From an uncultured bacterium (lineage in GTDB: Bacteria > Planctomycetota > UBA1135 > GCA-002686595), in the NCBI GenBank assembly GCA_937905825.1, contig CALCXM010000059.1, positions 1-64,000 of the forward strand: a DNA stretch of 64,000 nt, given 5' to 3'. This document shows positions 63,228 through 64,000 of this stretch, piece by piece (the stretch's first letter is position 1; each line of letters begins with the position of its first letter). A program made the translations under genes and the position numbers. The notes under the pieces are model-generated. The model had not been told where the DNA came from. It saw only the letters and a list, made by a program, of their open reading frames with translations, and searched no databases.

Positions 63228-64000
63228 ATGTCCAACAGCACCCGCCAACCCGTTTCCGAAGACTTCCCCGCCGACGTTCTGCTCGATGAGAGTCTCGTCA
63301 CCGCGGCCCGCGCGGAGGGTCTGGTGACGCTCACCATTCGGCGACCGGACGTGTTGAACTGCTTGTCTTTTGCGACGCTCTTGCGCTTCCGCAGCTTGTT
63401 GGAAGAGTTGCGTGAGGACCTCTCGATTCGTTGCATCCTGATTCGCGGGGAAGGCGAGCGCGCCTTCTGCGCGGGGGCGGACCTGAAGGAACGCAAGAGC
63501 ATGCCCGTGGACCTAGTGCCGGTCTTCGTGCGCAACATTCGCGCTCTGATGGATGACGTGGAGAGCATGCCCCAGCCAACGATCGGTGTGGTCAATGGCT
63601 TCGCCTTCGGCGGGGGCATGGAGCTCTTGCTCGCTTGTGATTTGCGCGTGGCCCAGGCCAGCGCGAAGTTTGGATTGACGGAAACCTCCCTGGCGATCAT
63701 CCCCGGCGCGGGGGGCACCCAACGCTTGCCGCGCTTGGTGGGCAAGGCCGTGGCCAAGGACTTGATCCTGACGGCGCGGCGCTTTGATGGGGAAGAGGCT
63801 TTGAAGCTGGGCGTGATCAATCGCTTGGCAGCGGAGGGCGAGTTGGACACGAGCGCCCTGGAGCTGGCCCGCGCCATCGCCGCCAACGGTCCCGTGGCCG
63901 TGCGGGCTGCCAAGCGCGCCATCGACGTGGGGTCCGAGCTGGATCAGGAAGCGGGGCTCGCGGTGGAAAGCGAGTGCTACGCCCTGACGATCCCGACCCA
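63228..64000 (+). CDS. Enoyl-CoA hydratase family protein, methylglutaconyl-CoA hydratase (AUH)-like, 3' truncated by window end
   Basis: At least 257 residues from ATG 63228; no stop before the end of the window. Crotonase-fold oxyanion-hole segments: GEGERAFCAGADLKERKS and VVNGFAFGGGMELLLACDLRVA. The stretch SAKFGLTETSLAIIPGAGG, followed by TQRLPRLVG, and the end GPVAVRAAKRAID ... ESECYALTIPT closely resemble AUH, which hydrates 3-methylglutaconyl-CoA in leucine breakdown; similar enoyl-CoA hydratases cannot be excluded. It is not obviously linked to the LPS genes before it (43-bp gap). Confidence 0.9.
   Translation, partial: MSNSTRQPVSEDFPADVLLDESLVTAARAEGLVTLTIRRPDVLNCLSFATLLRFRSLLEELREDLSIRCILIRGEGERAFCAGADLKERKSMPVDLVPVFVRNIRALMDDVESMPQPTIGVVNGFAFGGGMELLLACDLRVAQASAKFGLTETSLAIIPGAGGTQRLPRLVGKAVAKDLILTARRFDGEEALKLGVINRLAAEGELDTSALELARAIAANGPVAVRAAKRAIDVGSELDQEAGLAVESECYALTIPT

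Noticed and set aside
62093..63922. 609-residue minus-strand open frame across a GT9 and the enoyl-CoA hydratase genes
   Set aside because: Shadow of two genes with clear motifs on the plus strand.

Overview
The window looks like chromosomal DNA of a high-G+C planctomycete, judged by eye and not by database search. Clues are an ECF sigma factor divergent from a Ser/Thr kinase carrying WD40-like repeats, secreted proteins with planctomycete-style DCNxNGxxD/DxNxDGxPDEC motifs, FG-GAP proteins, frequent GTG starts, few clear Shine-Dalgarno sites, and a complete Gram-negative lipid A/heptose gene set. No tRNA, rRNA, CRISPR array, prophage or insertion sequence was recognised.

Layout. 1-7000: Rep-type helicase, ECF sigma factor, giant WD40 kinase. 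7000-9200: two secreted proteins with dockerin-like motifs. 9200-15600: SpoIIM-type and RDD membrane proteins, M50 site-2 protease, an aldehyde ferredoxin oxidoreductase-like protein fused to a MoaD-like tail, a GT9 glycosyltransferase. 15700-22300: large FG-GAP surface protein, then a radical SAM / GT2 / GT39-type group. 22300-29400 (mostly minus strand): parvulin-type PPIase, M28 peptidase, a peroxiredoxin with an in-frame TGA at the peroxidatic cysteine, a HAD/P-loop fusion, a frameshifted secreted protein. 29500-33600: small membrane or secreted proteins, including a DM13 protein and a YczE-like protein. 33900-42000: a tight operon rpoZ-like, lpxK, lpxL-like, deoxyhypusine-synthase-like, hldE, B12-type radical SAM, hldA-like, hldC-like. 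42200-49800: class III aminotransferase, SPASM radical SAM protein with a coiled-coil tail, TauE/SafE transporter, DUF885 protein, RlmN-like enzyme. 49900-57300: surface protein, SnoaL-like protein, glnS, frameshifted PD40/TolB-like surface protein, MOSC protein, CsaA. 57400-64000: two tandem glutamate dehydrogenases (one lacking catalytic lysines), then WaaP-like kinase, two GT9 enzymes and a truncated enoyl-CoA hydratase.

How the genes fit together: LpxK and the LpxL-like protein act on lipid A; HldE, HldA and HldC make ADP-heptose; three GT9 enzymes and the WaaP-like kinase would build and phosphorylate a heptose-containing core. Another theme is a family of exported proteins that share one C-terminal module ending in WYRD...FNxSN. 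The strongest unusual signals are the probable selenocysteine peroxiredoxin with a plausible SECIS hairpin, the AOR-MoaD fusion, the probably inactive glutamate dehydrogenase paralogue beside an intact one, the shared C-terminal module, and the doubled heptose-activation genes.
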